This document shows, piece after piece, positions 27,920 to 35,931 of a stretch of DNA of 64,000 nt (position 1 is its first letter; every line of letters begins with the position of its first letter). Origin of the DNA: CAYRNY01 sp964425755 (GTDB lineage Bacteria; Chloroflexota; Anaerolineae; Aggregatilineales; Aggregatilineaceae); the NCBI GenBank assembly GCA_964425755.1, contig CAYRNY010000001.1:62001-126000 (forward strand). The letters are read 5' to 3'. The notes under the pieces were generated by a model. That model worked only from the letters and a program-made list of their open reading frames with translations. It had not been told where the DNA came from and made no database searches. The position numbers and the translations under genes are program-made.

Positions 27920-29743
27920 ATGGACTTCGAGGAAAACAAGCAGCAACAGCCGAACCAGCAGCCCGACGATGAGTTGTCGCCGGGAAACGCGGACAACGGC
28001 GACGAGATGGGCGCAAGCTTCGCCGAAATGCTGGAGGCGTCATTTGATTACACGCCGCCGCACCGGGGCGAGATTCGGCATGCAACCATCTTGCAGATCG
28101 AACCCAACGAGATCATTGTCGATATGGGAGCCAAGCAAGACGGAATCGTGACCTCGCAGGACCTGGAGCGCCTGGAAGATGACTACCGCGAGTCGCTGCA
28201 GGTCGGGCAGAAGGTGCCGGTCTACGTGTTGAACCCGCGCGACAGTGACGGCAATTTGATCGTGTCGATCAACATGGGTCTGCAGCAGCACGACTGGGAT
28301 GCCGCCCGCGAACTGCTGAACCAGGACGAAGTGGTCGAAGTGACCGTCACCGGGCACAACCGGGGCGGCGTGCTGGTGAACTGGCGCCGGCTGGAAGGGT
28401 TCATCCCCTCTTCGCACATGGTCACGGTCAGCGCCGGGCTGCAAGGCAACGATCGCCGCGAGGCGCTCAACGCGCTCAACGGGCAGCAGGTCGGGGTCAA
28501 GGTGATCGAGGTCGACCAGGATCGCCGCCGCCTGATCTTCTCCGAACGCGAAGCACAGCGCGAATGGCGCGCCCAACAGAAAGCGCGCCTGCTGGCCGAA
28601 CTGAAAGAGGGCGACGTCGTGCGCGGGACCGTCACCGGCCTGCGCGACTTCGGCGCGTTCGTCAACCTCGGCGGCGCGGACGGCCTGATCCACGTCAGCG
28701 AGCTGGCCTGGCACCGCGTCGATCACCCGCGTGACGTGCTCAAGATCGGCGAGGAGATCGACGTTTACGTGCTGAACCTGGACCGCGAGAAGAACCGTAT
28801 CGCGCTCAGCCGCAAGCGGCTGCTGCCCGACCCCTGGGACGATGCGCTTGACCGCTACTTCGAGGGAATGCTGGTCGAGGGGACGGTCACGAACGTGGTC
28901 GACTTCGGCGCGTTCATCGCCCTGGATGACGGGCTTGAGGGCCTGCTGCATCTGAGCGAGATGGGCGACGGATCGCTCAAAGAGCCGTACAGCTACGTCA
29001 AGAAGGGCGACCGCCTGCAACTGCGCATCAGCCGCCTGGAACCGGACCAGCGCCGCGTGGGCTTCACGCAGCGGTGGGGCGTGGAACAGGAAGAGCCGCT
29101 CAACGCCGACGAGCCGGAGCCGATCCCCGAAGAACCGGTCACGGAGACCGCCGAAGACTACGCGGAAACCGTGCGCGAACGGGCGGAGACATCGGCCCAG
29201 TTGGCGGCGGCAGCCAGCGAAGAACCGGAGATCGAGCCGGAGATCGTCTTGCGCGCTGATGAAGAAGCGGCGGAAGCATCTGTCGCGGAAGCAGTCGGTG
29301 AGGACGTCGAAGAAACCGGCGAAGCGGTCGAAGAAGCCGAAGAAGAAGTCGTTGACGAAGCCGAAGCCGAAGAAGCCGTTGGCGAAGCCGAGGCCGAAGA
29401 AGCCGAAGCGGTCGAAGAAGCCGAAGAAGCCGTTGACGAAGTCGAGGCCGAAGAAGCTGAAGAAGCCGAAGCGGTCGAAGAAACCGGCGAAGCGGTCGAA
29501 GAAACCGGCGAAGCGGTCGAAGAAGCCGAAGAGGTCGAGGACGCCGGCGAAGCGGTCGAAGAGGCCGAAGAAACCGTTGACGAAGCCGAGGCCGAAGAAG
29601 CTGAAGAAGCCGAAGAGGTCGAGGACGCCGGCGAAGTGGTCGAAGAGGCCGAAGAAGACGACACCGAGGACGATGAAGACGACGACGAAGGCGACGCCGG
29701 TGATGATGATGACGGCGACGCTGACGAAGACGAAGAAGACTGA
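27920..29743 (+). CDS. S1 RNA-binding domain protein with long acidic repeat tail (ribosomal protein S1-like)
   Basis: About 607 residues. Four S1 domains occupy about 45-370; the third (GTVTGLRDFGAFVNLGGADG) and fourth (GTVTNVVDFGAFIALDDGLEG) are the most canonical, the first two divergent, as in bacterial S1 proteins of this phylum. From about 390 the chain is almost only Glu, Ala, Val and Asp, with EAVEEAEE-type repeats and an Asp-rich end, expected to be disordered or a long helix. ATG 27920 is chosen because the S1 homology and acidic N-terminus follow it. Likely a translation-initiation or RNA-binding factor; S1 itself cannot be told from its paralogue at 33.3 kb. Confidence 0.85.
   Translation: MDFEENKQQQPNQQPDDELSPGNADNGDEMGASFAEMLEASFDYTPPHRGEIRHATILQIEPNEIIVDMGAKQDGIVTSQDLERLEDDYRESLQVGQKVPVYVLNPRDSDGNLIVSINMGLQQHDWDAARELLNQDEVVEVTVTGHNRGGVLVNWRRLEGFIPSSHMVTVSAGLQGNDRREALNALNGQQVGVKVIEVDQDRRRLIFSEREAQREWRAQQKARLLAELKEGDVVRGTVTGLRDFGAFVNLGGADGLIHVSELAWHRVDHPRDVLKIGEEIDVYVLNLDREKNRIALSRKRLLPDPWDDALDRYFEGMLVEGTVTNVVDFGAFIALDDGLEGLLHLSEMGDGSLKEPYSYVKKGDRLQLRISRLEPDQRRVGFTQRWGVEQEEPLNADEPEPIPEEPVTETAEDYAETVRERAETSAQLAAAASEEPEIEPEIVLRADEEAAEASVAEAVGEDVEETGEAVEEAEEEVVDEAEAEEAVGEAEAEEAEAVEEAEEAVDEVEAEEAEEAEAVEETGEAVEETGEAVEEAEEVEDAGEAVEEAEETVDEAEAEEAEEAEEVEDAGEVVEEAEEDDTEDDEDDDEGDAGDDDDGDADEDEED
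29259..29735 (+). repeat. in-frame imperfect repeats of GAAGAAGCC-type units
   Basis: Short GAAGAAGCCGAA and GCGGTCGAAGAA units recur many times, including the tandem 24-base unit GAAACCGGCGAAGCGGTCGA (repeated near 29480-29520), encoding the acidic tail of the S1 protein. Such DNA is prone to slippage, so its length probably varies between strains. Confidence 0.8.
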
Positions 29744-29788
29744 CACCGCGCCGCACGGTTCCCGGCTGTAGCGGCAACCAGGCTTGTT

Positions 29789-29814
29789 CACCCCGGCTGC
29801 ACCTGGGCGGGGTG
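29789..29814 (+). terminator. terminator after the S1 gene
   Basis: CACCCCG and CGGGGTG form a 7-bp stem with a 12-base loop, followed by GTTTGATT, 45 bases after the stop. Confidence 0.6.
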
Positions 29815-29947
29815 GTTTGATTCGGCCCGCCCGCACGTGGCAGGCCGGGCGTGACTGCTTGCCATCCCCCTATCCCCGGCCATCCATGCCGCGCCTGCAC
29901 CGGTGCGGCAGCCATTGCCCGAAGCGAAGCGGCGAGGAAGCGATAGC

Positions 29948-31246
29948 GTGCACGCCCAACGACGGTTTCCAGTGCTGGTAGCGCTGGCCCTGCTGCTGGC
30001 GGGGATCGGCTTCATCGCTGCGCGCCGCGATGCCGGCAGCCCGCGCACCGAGCTGCTCCCGGCGGGGGAACAGGAACACCCGCGCGCGGTAGCAGAAGCG
30101 ATCCGCCTGGCGCCCACACCCGCCGGCCCCAGCGGCTCCCTGGTGTTGATCCAGGGCCTGAAAGCGCAGCGGCTGGTCGTCTGGCCGCTGGATGGCAGCA
30201 CGCCGCCGCAGGAAGTCGACCGCAGCGTCAACATCTGGCCGCTGTTGCCCAGCCCGGACGGGACGCGCGTGCTCTACGGCACGCAGCACACCGTGATGGT
30301 GCTGGATGTGGCGGCGCGCCGCGCGAACATCGTCGGGACGCTGCCGCCGTATGGGCGCCTGATCCACGCGCAGTGGTCGCCGGATAACCGCGCGCTCGCC
30401 TACATCGTGCAGACCCCGCTCTACCTCTCGTCGTATTACACGCTGCCGGACGGTTCGGTAGATGCCCGGCTGATGCTCGAAGTGCCGCAAGGTCTCGACC
30501 TGGACGTGGGCTGGCTCCCGGCAGGCGACCCGGTGTCGATCACGGTCGGGCTGGCGGAACGCGGCGGCCTGCAGCCGGTGTATCACCACTTCAACCCGGC
30601 TACCGGCATAACGACGGTCCTGCCGGTGGACACACCCATCATCCAGCCCTGGTCGCCGCTGCGCTCCCCGGACGGCACACAGCAGATTTACGCGACGAAA
30701 ACCTGGGACGAAGCGCGCTATCAAGGGACGTGCCGCACGGGGCCGCTGGCGCTGGCGGGCGCGGAATGGCTATCGTTCAGCGTGCGCTCGACGGCCAGCC
30801 ACGCAACGGTATTCGAGATCGCAGGGCTGTTCATGGACCGCCCCACCTGGCTCGATGACGGGCGGATCGTGTTCCGCGCGGTGGCCGACCCCGTCTGCAC
30901 GACGCTGGAGTCGGGGTTCTATGTCGGCAGGGTCGGTGAAGCGCCGCTGCGCATCATCAACGCCGAGCCGCAGTATGTCGCCGACGACGCGGACAAGCTG
31001 TTGTGGTCGGCCTCGTACGCGCTCAGCCCGGACCAGACGCGCATCGCGTGGAATGAAAACGACATGCTCGCGCAGCGCAGCCGGATTTACGTCAAGCCGC
31101 TGCCACCGCCGACCGGCGATCTGAGCGCGTCCCAGGCAGGCAACGACGCGCGAACGCTGCTGTTCGAGACCGCGCCGCCAGCGTCGGATGCGCCGTTTGC
31201 CTTTCAAGATGAGCAGATGGTGCTGTATTTCGTCTGGCTGCCGTGA
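29948..31246 (+). CDS. membrane-anchored beta-propeller-like protein
   Basis: About 432 residues from GTG 29948, 7 bases after GAGGAAG; an upstream GTG at 29903 lacks a site. An N-terminal helix (about 7-24) is followed by a TolB/WD40-like outer domain with blades such as LLPSPDGTRVLYGTQHTVMV and IHAQWSPDNRALAYI. No enzyme motif. Similar in design to the proteins at 3.5 and 14.1 kb, but not recognisably a copy. Confidence 0.65.
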   Translation: MHAQRRFPVLVALALLLAGIGFIAARRDAGSPRTELLPAGEQEHPRAVAEAIRLAPTPAGPSGSLVLIQGLKAQRLVVWPLDGSTPPQEVDRSVNIWPLLPSPDGTRVLYGTQHTVMVLDVAARRANIVGTLPPYGRLIHAQWSPDNRALAYIVQTPLYLSSYYTLPDGSVDARLMLEVPQGLDLDVGWLPAGDPVSITVGLAERGGLQPVYHHFNPATGITTVLPVDTPIIQPWSPLRSPDGTQQIYATKTWDEARYQGTCRTGPLALAGAEWLSFSVRSTASHATVFEIAGLFMDRPTWLDDGRIVFRAVADPVCTTLESGFYVGRVGEAPLRIINAEPQYVADDADKLLWSASYALSPDQTRIAWNENDMLAQRSRIYVKPLPPPTGDLSASQAGNDARTLLFETAPPASDAPFAFQDEQMVLYFVWLP

Positions 31247-31280
31247 TCCTTGCAGCGCCGCACGCCCACCGCCAGCGGCA

Positions 31281-31688
31281 TTAAAACTGCGTCGCGGGCC
31301 ACTTGAACACCAGCAGCGCGAACAGCAGCAGGACGTTGATCAGCAAGCCGAGCAACCCCTTTTCCACCAGGAGTTGCGTGCCACCATCCCAAAACAGGAT
31401 GATGATCACTGCGGAGAACGCGGACGCGACAACGGCCAGGGGCCGCCACCAGTCCTGTTGGGCGTAGACCCCCACCCCGCCCGCAACGAACAAGAGCGTT
31501 GCCACCAGGTAACACACGCTCGCCAGCGCGCGCGTGGCCGAATCGCTGAGCAGCGATGAGAAAAGCCACGATTCGCCCGTCCAGCCCATCTCCGGCTGGA
31601 ACGCCACCCACTCGCGACTTAACGTGACGTACCACAAATGTACCAGGCCGTGCAGCAGCATAAAGGTGCCGAATAGAAAGCGGAGCAT
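31281..31688 (-). CDS. small four-helix membrane protein
   Basis: 135 residues with four hydrophobic segments and few charges. It opens MLRFLFGTFMLLHGLVHLWYV, and a Trp-rich loop lies between helices one and two. AAAGGA precedes ATG. The layout recalls DoxX-like or small DUF membrane proteins, but I cannot assign a family. It lies downstream of hrcA on the same strand with an 85-base gap. Confidence 0.65.
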   Translation of the reverse strand: MLRFLFGTFMLLHGLVHLWYVTLSREWVAFQPEMGWTGESWLFSSLLSDSATRALASVCYLVATLLFVAGGVGVYAQQDWWRPLAVVASAFSAVIIILFWDGGTQLLVEKGLLGLLINVLLLFALLVFKWPATQF

Positions 31689-31773
31689 GGCGGGTCCTTT
31701 CTGAACCTCGCTAAAAGGCGGGCGAGCTGGTGAATGGTCTCCGAATATTAACTTGTGCTGGCAGGGAATGCTT

Positions 31774-32868
31774 TCAGTCGTCCTCGCCGGTTTCGCCGGA
31801 GACCTGCCCCAGCATCCCCGACATCAGGTTTGCCACGTAGCGCACCGCGCTTACCGCGCGTCCGTAGCGCATCCGCGTAGGGCCGAGCACGCCCAGCGCG
31901 CCGCGCGCCTGCGGCGTCCCGTAGCGGCCCATCACCATGCTGAGATGGCTCAGGTTTTCCCAGCGCCCCTCGCCCGCCACCAGGATCTGCAGCTCCGGCT
32001 GGTCCGGGGCGAGCATCTCGCGCAGGATGTCATCGAGCAACGCCTCCTCTTCGAGCAAGTGTACGATCTGCTGCACTTCGTCCTCGCTGAACGCGGTCAG
32101 GCTCTCGCTCAGCCCGTAGCGCACCACGTCGCGCGCGGTCTGCTGGTTGGCGTGGCGCATGGCCTCGGCGACCAGTTCGGCGATGTCGCGCGTCAGTTCG
32201 TCGGGCTGGCTGCGCGCCTTGTCGTGAATCTGGTCGGCGGTCATGCCGCTGCAGTTCGCGTTGATGATCTCGGCGGTGCGGCTGAGCACATCCTGGGCGA
32301 CGGGTTCCGCCAGCGTGAGGATCTGCTGGTGCACGCTACCGCCCTGCAAGACCAGCACCATCAGCACCATACGTCCCTGGGTGTTGATCAACTCCAGGTG
32401 TTTGAAGTGATTCTCCACCGCGCGCGGCGGCGTGACCAGGGCGGCGGTCTGCGCCACGCGGGAGAGCGTGATCGCGGCGATGCGCGGCCACGCGTCGACA
32501 CTGTTGGCGGCGGTTTTGAACTCGTTGGCGATGCGCGCGCGTTCCGCTGCCGACAGGCCCGCCGACTTCAGCAGGCGCTGCACAAAATAGCGATAGCCCT
32601 GTTTGGTGGGCACGCGGCCCGCCGAGGTATGCGGCGCGTAAATCAGGCCGTGTTCCTCCAGCGCGACCATGTCATTCCGCACAGTGGCGCTGCTCACGCC
32701 AACGTCGAAACGCTCGACCAGCGTCTTGGAGCCGACAGGCTGCGCGTCGCGGATGTATTCGCGCACGATCAACGACAGGATGTATTCCTGCCGCTCCGAG
32801 AGGTCCGGCAGTGCGGATTCCCCCGGCGGTGTGACTGGGATCTCGTTCGATGGCAGCGCGGATGTCAT
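31774..32868 (-). CDS. hrcA: heat-inducible transcription repressor HrcA
   Basis: About 364 residues. An N-terminal winged helix (about 22-95: LSERQEYILSLIVREYIRDAQPVGSKTL then SSATVRNDMVALEEHGLI) binds DNA; a GAF-like dimerisation domain follows. The GPTRMRYGRAVSAVRYVANL C-terminus is family-typical. HrcA represses chaperone genes by binding CIRCE elements and is kept active by GroEL. ATG 32868 has GAGGCGA about 10 bases upstream; the longer in-frame extension is not conserved-looking. Unusually, no grpE-dnaK-dnaJ genes follow, and I see no CIRCE repeat near it. Confidence 0.93.
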   Translation of the reverse strand: MTSALPSNEIPVTPPGESALPDLSERQEYILSLIVREYIRDAQPVGSKTLVERFDVGVSSATVRNDMVALEEHGLIYAPHTSAGRVPTKQGYRYFVQRLLKSAGLSAAERARIANEFKTAANSVDAWPRIAAITLSRVAQTAALVTPPRAVENHFKHLELINTQGRMVLMVLVLQGGSVHQQILTLAEPVAQDVLSRTAEIINANCSGMTADQIHDKARSQPDELTRDIAELVAEAMRHANQQTARDVVRYGLSESLTAFSEDEVQQIVHLLEEEALLDDILREMLAPDQPELQILVAGEGRWENLSHLSMVMGRYGTPQARGALGVLGPTRMRYGRAVSAVRYVANLMSGMLGQVSGETGEDD

Positions 32869-32912
32869 GGGTTCGTGTCGCCTCGCAGATGCTGATTTCG
32901 TGCGTTTTCTTG

Positions 32913-32941
32913 AGCATAACACGCGCCCCCGGCAGCGTCAA
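32913..32941 (-). promoter_or_regulatory. hrcA promoter
   Basis: On the minus strand, TTGACG (32941-32936), a 17-base spacer and TATGCT (32918-32913), 45 bases before the hrcA start. No CIRCE inverted repeat overlaps it. Confidence 0.65.
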
Positions 32942-32971
32942 CGGACCCTGAGCAGCGATCTTGCACCAGGT

Positions 32972-33001
32972 TTGACAAACGCCCCGCCCGCCTGCTATAA
33001 T
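32972..33001 (+). promoter_or_regulatory. consensus sigma70 promoter for the second S1 gene
   Basis: A perfect TTGACA (32972-32977), an 18-base spacer and a perfect TATAAT (32996-33001). It is divergent from the hrcA promoter 30 bases away and gives a leader of about 260 bases. The strongest promoter match in the window, fitting a highly expressed translation gene. Confidence 0.8.
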
Positions 33002-33163
33002 GCTCCCCACTTCGGAAAGGAGGGCGCGCTTGCGCTACGAGTAATCACATTGGGTTCTGGAACAGTTTTCGCACGGATCATTTGGACACGGCATCATTCC
33101 ACTCTGCGGCAACAATCCCATAACCCTATTCCCAGCGCTGCGCGTTGAGAGCACAGGCAACCA

Positions 33164-33205
33164 AACCGGGTACCGATCACGATCGTGGTCGTGCGCCGGT
33201 TTTTT
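33164..33205 (+). terminator. possible attenuator hairpin in the S1 leader
   Basis: AACCGG (33164-33169) pairs with CCGGTT (33196-33201), enclosing an inner imperfect stem around CACGATCGTG, followed by a run of six T. It sits between the promoter and the start codon of the second S1 gene, so it could end transcription early. Confidence 0.5.
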
Positions 33206-33266
33206 GTGCGCCCGGACCGGAGCACCAAAAAAATCCACCTCAGGGGGGACAAATCGTAAGGGAAAG

Positions 33267-34490
33267 ATGGTAGAGACTACAGACACAACACAGGTACACG
33301 AAGAGATGGATTTCTTGACCCTGCTCGAGGAATCCTACGCAGTCGAAACACCCGTGCGCGGCGATATCGTCACGGGCACTGTCCTGTCGATCGATAGCAT
33401 GGGGCTGCTGGTCGATATTGGCATGAAACGCGATGGCGTCGTCACGCGCAGCGATCTTGAGCGCCTGGGTGATGACGCCAACTTCAACATCGGCGACGAG
33501 ATCTCGGTCATGATCGTGCGCCCGGAAGACGCCGACGGCAACATGATCGTCTCGGTGGCGCAGGCCAAACAAGCCGAGGATTGGATCGACGCCGAGAACC
33601 TGATGAAGGCCGACGAGATTTACGACGGTACCGTCGCGGACGCCAACCGGGGCGGCCTGATCGTGCCCTACGGCAATCTGCGCGGCTTCGTCCCGGCCAG
33701 TCACGTGGTCAACCTGCCGCGCGGCCTGAACGAACAGGAACGCATCGAGCACCTCAGCCGGTTGGTCGGCACCAACATTCAGGTCAAGGTGATCGAGGTC
33801 AACCGCCGCCGCCGCCGCCTGGTCCTGAGCCAGCGCGAAGCGCAGCGCGAAATGCGCGACGCCCACAAGGACGAACTGCTCGACGACCTGGCCGAGGGCG
33901 AAGTCCGGCGCGGTGTCGTCAGCGGCCTGCGCGACTTTGGCGCGTTCGTTGACCTCGGCGGCGCGGACGGGCTGATCCACATCAGCGAGCTGGCATGGCA
34001 CCGCGTCAAGCACCCGCGCGACATCCTGAACGTGGGCGACGAGATCGACGTGTACATCCTGCGGCTGGACCACGAAGGCCGCCGCATCGGGCTGTCGCTC
34101 AAGCGCCTGCAGCCGAACCCCTGGACCCAGGTGGACGACATGTACCACGTCGGGCAGGTCATCTCCGGCACGGTCAGCCGCGTGACCAGCTTCGGCGCGT
34201 TCGTGAGCATGGAGCCGGGCATCGAAGCCCTGCTGCACGTCAGCCAGATCTCCGACCCGCCCCCGGCGGACCCGAACATCGTGCTGAACGAAGGCGACGC
34301 GATCAACGCGCGCATCATCAGCATCGAGCCGCACCGCCAGCGCCTGGGGCTGAGCATCCGCGACGTTGAGGACGCCTTGCCGGAGCCGGAACTCGAAGCC
34401 GAAGCTGAGGCCGAAACGCCGGATGGCGATCCTGAGGCGGAAAGCGAAATTGAGGCTGGCGTAAGCGACGCAGACACGGTAGAATCATAG
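33267..34490 (+). CDS. S1 RNA-binding domain protein (ribosomal protein S1-like)
   Basis: About 407 residues. Four S1 domains: about 28-100, 115-190 (divergent), 205-278 (GVVSGLRDFGAFVDLGGADG) and 290-362 (GTVSRVTSFGAFVSMEPGIE). A short Glu-rich tail of about 35 residues follows. ATG 33267 with AAGGGA just upstream is the start; the longer ORF runs into the leader hairpin. Clear paralogue of the gene at 27.9 kb. The strong promoter and the neighbouring rpsU and infA make this the better candidate for the ribosomal S1 role; that is inference. Confidence 0.88.
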   Translation: MVETTDTTQVHEEMDFLTLLEESYAVETPVRGDIVTGTVLSIDSMGLLVDIGMKRDGVVTRSDLERLGDDANFNIGDEISVMIVRPEDADGNMIVSVAQAKQAEDWIDAENLMKADEIYDGTVADANRGGLIVPYGNLRGFVPASHVVNLPRGLNEQERIEHLSRLVGTNIQVKVIEVNRRRRRLVLSQREAQREMRDAHKDELLDDLAEGEVRRGVVSGLRDFGAFVDLGGADGLIHISELAWHRVKHPRDILNVGDEIDVYILRLDHEGRRIGLSLKRLQPNPWTQVDDMYHVGQVISGTVSRVTSFGAFVSMEPGIEALLHVSQISDPPPADPNIVLNEGDAINARIISIEPHRQRLGLSIRDVEDALPEPELEAEAEAETPDGDPEAESEIEAGVSDADTVES

Positions 34491-34570
34491 GCAATGAGAT
34501 CGGTTGCCTTAGGGGACGGCGTGTTTGCATGATCGCAATGAGCTGATATTGTGCAACAAAGACGATGCGG

Positions 34571-34600
34571 GGCAGGTCTCATGACCTGCCTTTCTTTTCG
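34571..34600 (+). terminator. intrinsic terminator after the second S1 gene
   Basis: A perfect 8-bp stem GGCAGGTC / GACCTGCC with a TCAT loop, followed by TTTCTTTTCG. Classical. Confidence 0.85.
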
Positions 34601-34669
34601 TTCCCAGGCCCGATCGCACCAAGACACGCAACCGTTAGCTTAGTAGAGAACAGAAGGGTGGTGAACTGA

Positions 34670-34870
34670 GTGGCACACGTTGAATTGCAGCCAGGCGAAT
34701 CGCAGGAACAACTGCTCAAGCGTTTCCGTAAGTCCGTCGCCAAAAGCGGCGTGTTGAGCACGGTACGGCGCAAGCGTTGGCACGTTTCCAAGAGCGAGCT
34801 GCGCCGCATCCAGAAGAAAAAGGCTATTCGCCGCGCGCGTCGCAAGATGCGCAAGCAGCGCAACCGCTAA
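34670..34870 (+). CDS. rpsU: 30S ribosomal protein S21
   Basis: 66 residues starting at GTG, with GAAGGGTGG upstream. ESQEQLLKRFRKSVAKSG (about 10-27) and the strongly basic C-terminal helix are family signatures. S21 helps mRNA and initiator-tRNA binding on the 30S subunit. It is followed 113 bases later by infA. Confidence 0.93.
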   Translation: MAHVELQPGESQEQLLKRFRKSVAKSGVLSTVRRKRWHVSKSELRRIQKKKAIRRARRKMRKQRNR

Positions 34871-34983
34871 TCCCGCGCACTACCGGCGGTCATTCACCGC
34901 TTATGTTCTCGGCCTGGCAAGGGGCGGCATCTGCCCCTTGTCGCACGGCCATACACATCGTATCACTATGCCAGGGGGAACCA

Positions 34984-35232
34984 ATGGCAAAATCCGAAGA
35001 GAAGATCGAGATGGAAGGGACGGTTGTTGAGGCCCTGCCGAACACCCAGTTCAAGGTCGAGCTGGACAACGGGCACGAGGTCCTGGCCTACCTTTCCGGC
35101 AAGATGCGCAAGTACTACATCCGCATCCTGCTTGGCGATCGCGTGCGCGTCGAGATGACACCCTACGACCTCACGCGCGGGCGCATCACCTACCGCTACA
35201 AGAAGCGCAGCGGCTCATCCGAGAGCAGCTAA
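34984..35232 (+). CDS. infA: translation initiation factor IF-1
   Basis: 82 residues, essentially a single S1-like OB fold. EMEGTVVEALPNTQFKVEL and RVRVEMTPYDLTRGRITYR are diagnostic. IF-1 occupies the 30S A site during initiation. ATG 34984 follows AGGGGGAA. Ten extra residues (KKRSGSSESS) extend beyond the usual end. It is placed outside the usual ribosomal-protein operon, beside rpsU and an S1 gene. Confidence 0.96.
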   Translation: MAKSEEKIEMEGTVVEALPNTQFKVELDNGHEVLAYLSGKMRKYYIRILLGDRVRVEMTPYDLTRGRITYRYKKRSGSSESS

Positions 35233-35270
35233 CGCCTGCACAACCATATAGCACCTGGCGCACAAGCCCC

Positions 35271-35298
35271 AGCCTCGCCCGACACTACGAGGCTTTTT
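35271..35298 (+). terminator. intrinsic terminator after infA
   Basis: AGCCTCG / CGAGGCT stem with a 10-base loop and a T5 run. Confidence 0.8.
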
Positions 35299-35373
35299 CA
35301 CATTTAAGGCCGTCAGACGTTAGTGGTCGGTTCGGTGCCGGCAGCCGGTAACCACCGACCGCAATCGAAGCCT

Positions 35374-35931
35374 ATGCCGAACCCACACCCACCCTACCCC
35401 CGCGATCCGGCCACCGGCCCGCAATGGCAGATCGACGCGCGCAAGTACGACGGCGTGCTGCATTACACGCTGCCCGCGCAGCTTGTCGAGGACAACGGCC
35501 AGCGCATCTGGCTGCACACCCCGACCGGCGCGCCGCTGCGCCACATCACGCGCGGCATTGAGCGCCCGATGCCCCACGCCGCCGAGATGCTGTTCTGGCG
35601 CGATACGGGCTACAACATCTACGTGAACTACACGCCCGACGGCGCGCTGAATTACTTCTACTGCAACGTGAGCCTGCCGCCCCGCGTCACCGGGACGACG
35701 CTCAGCTTTGTGGATATCGACCTCGATGTGGCGATTCGACCGGATGGCACGGTATCGCTGCTGGATGCCGACGAGTTCGCGGCACACCGCACGCGTTACG
35801 GCTACCCGCGCGACGTGCAGCGCGACGCGTGGCGTGCCGTGCTGGCGATCTTCGCGCACTGGCACGCGCGCCGGCCACCGTTTAACTGGTTTGAGGATCA
35901 GTTAGACAATGCACGATCCGGGCGCACCTAG
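35374..35931 (+). CDS. DUF402 domain protein
   Basis: About 185 residues from ATG 35374. The DUF402 core is clear: a WLHTPTGAPLRHI strand, NYFYCNVSLPPRV (about 97-109) and DIDLDVAIRPDG with the conserved acidic residues that bind metal in this fold. Characterised DUF402 members include nucleoside tri/diphosphate phosphatases and RNA-linked hydrolases, so a phosphohydrolase is plausible but unproven. Its stop overlaps the convergent phosphoribosyltransferase gene by four bases. Confidence 0.82.
   Translation: MPNPHPPYPRDPATGPQWQIDARKYDGVLHYTLPAQLVEDNGQRIWLHTPTGAPLRHITRGIERPMPHAAEMLFWRDTGYNIYVNYTPDGALNYFYCNVSLPPRVTGTTLSFVDIDLDVAIRPDGTVSLLDADEFAAHRTRYGYPRDVQRDAWRAVLAIFAHWHARRPPFNWFEDQLDNARSGRT

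Noticed and set aside
29259..29771. 170-codon Lys/Pro-rich frame within the S1 acidic tail
   Set aside because: Frame-shifted reading of the GAAGAAGCC repeats; composition is an artefact of the repeat.
32869..33000. CIRCE operator near hrcA
   Set aside because: No TTAGCACTC / GAGTGCTAA inverted repeat is present between the divergent promoters.
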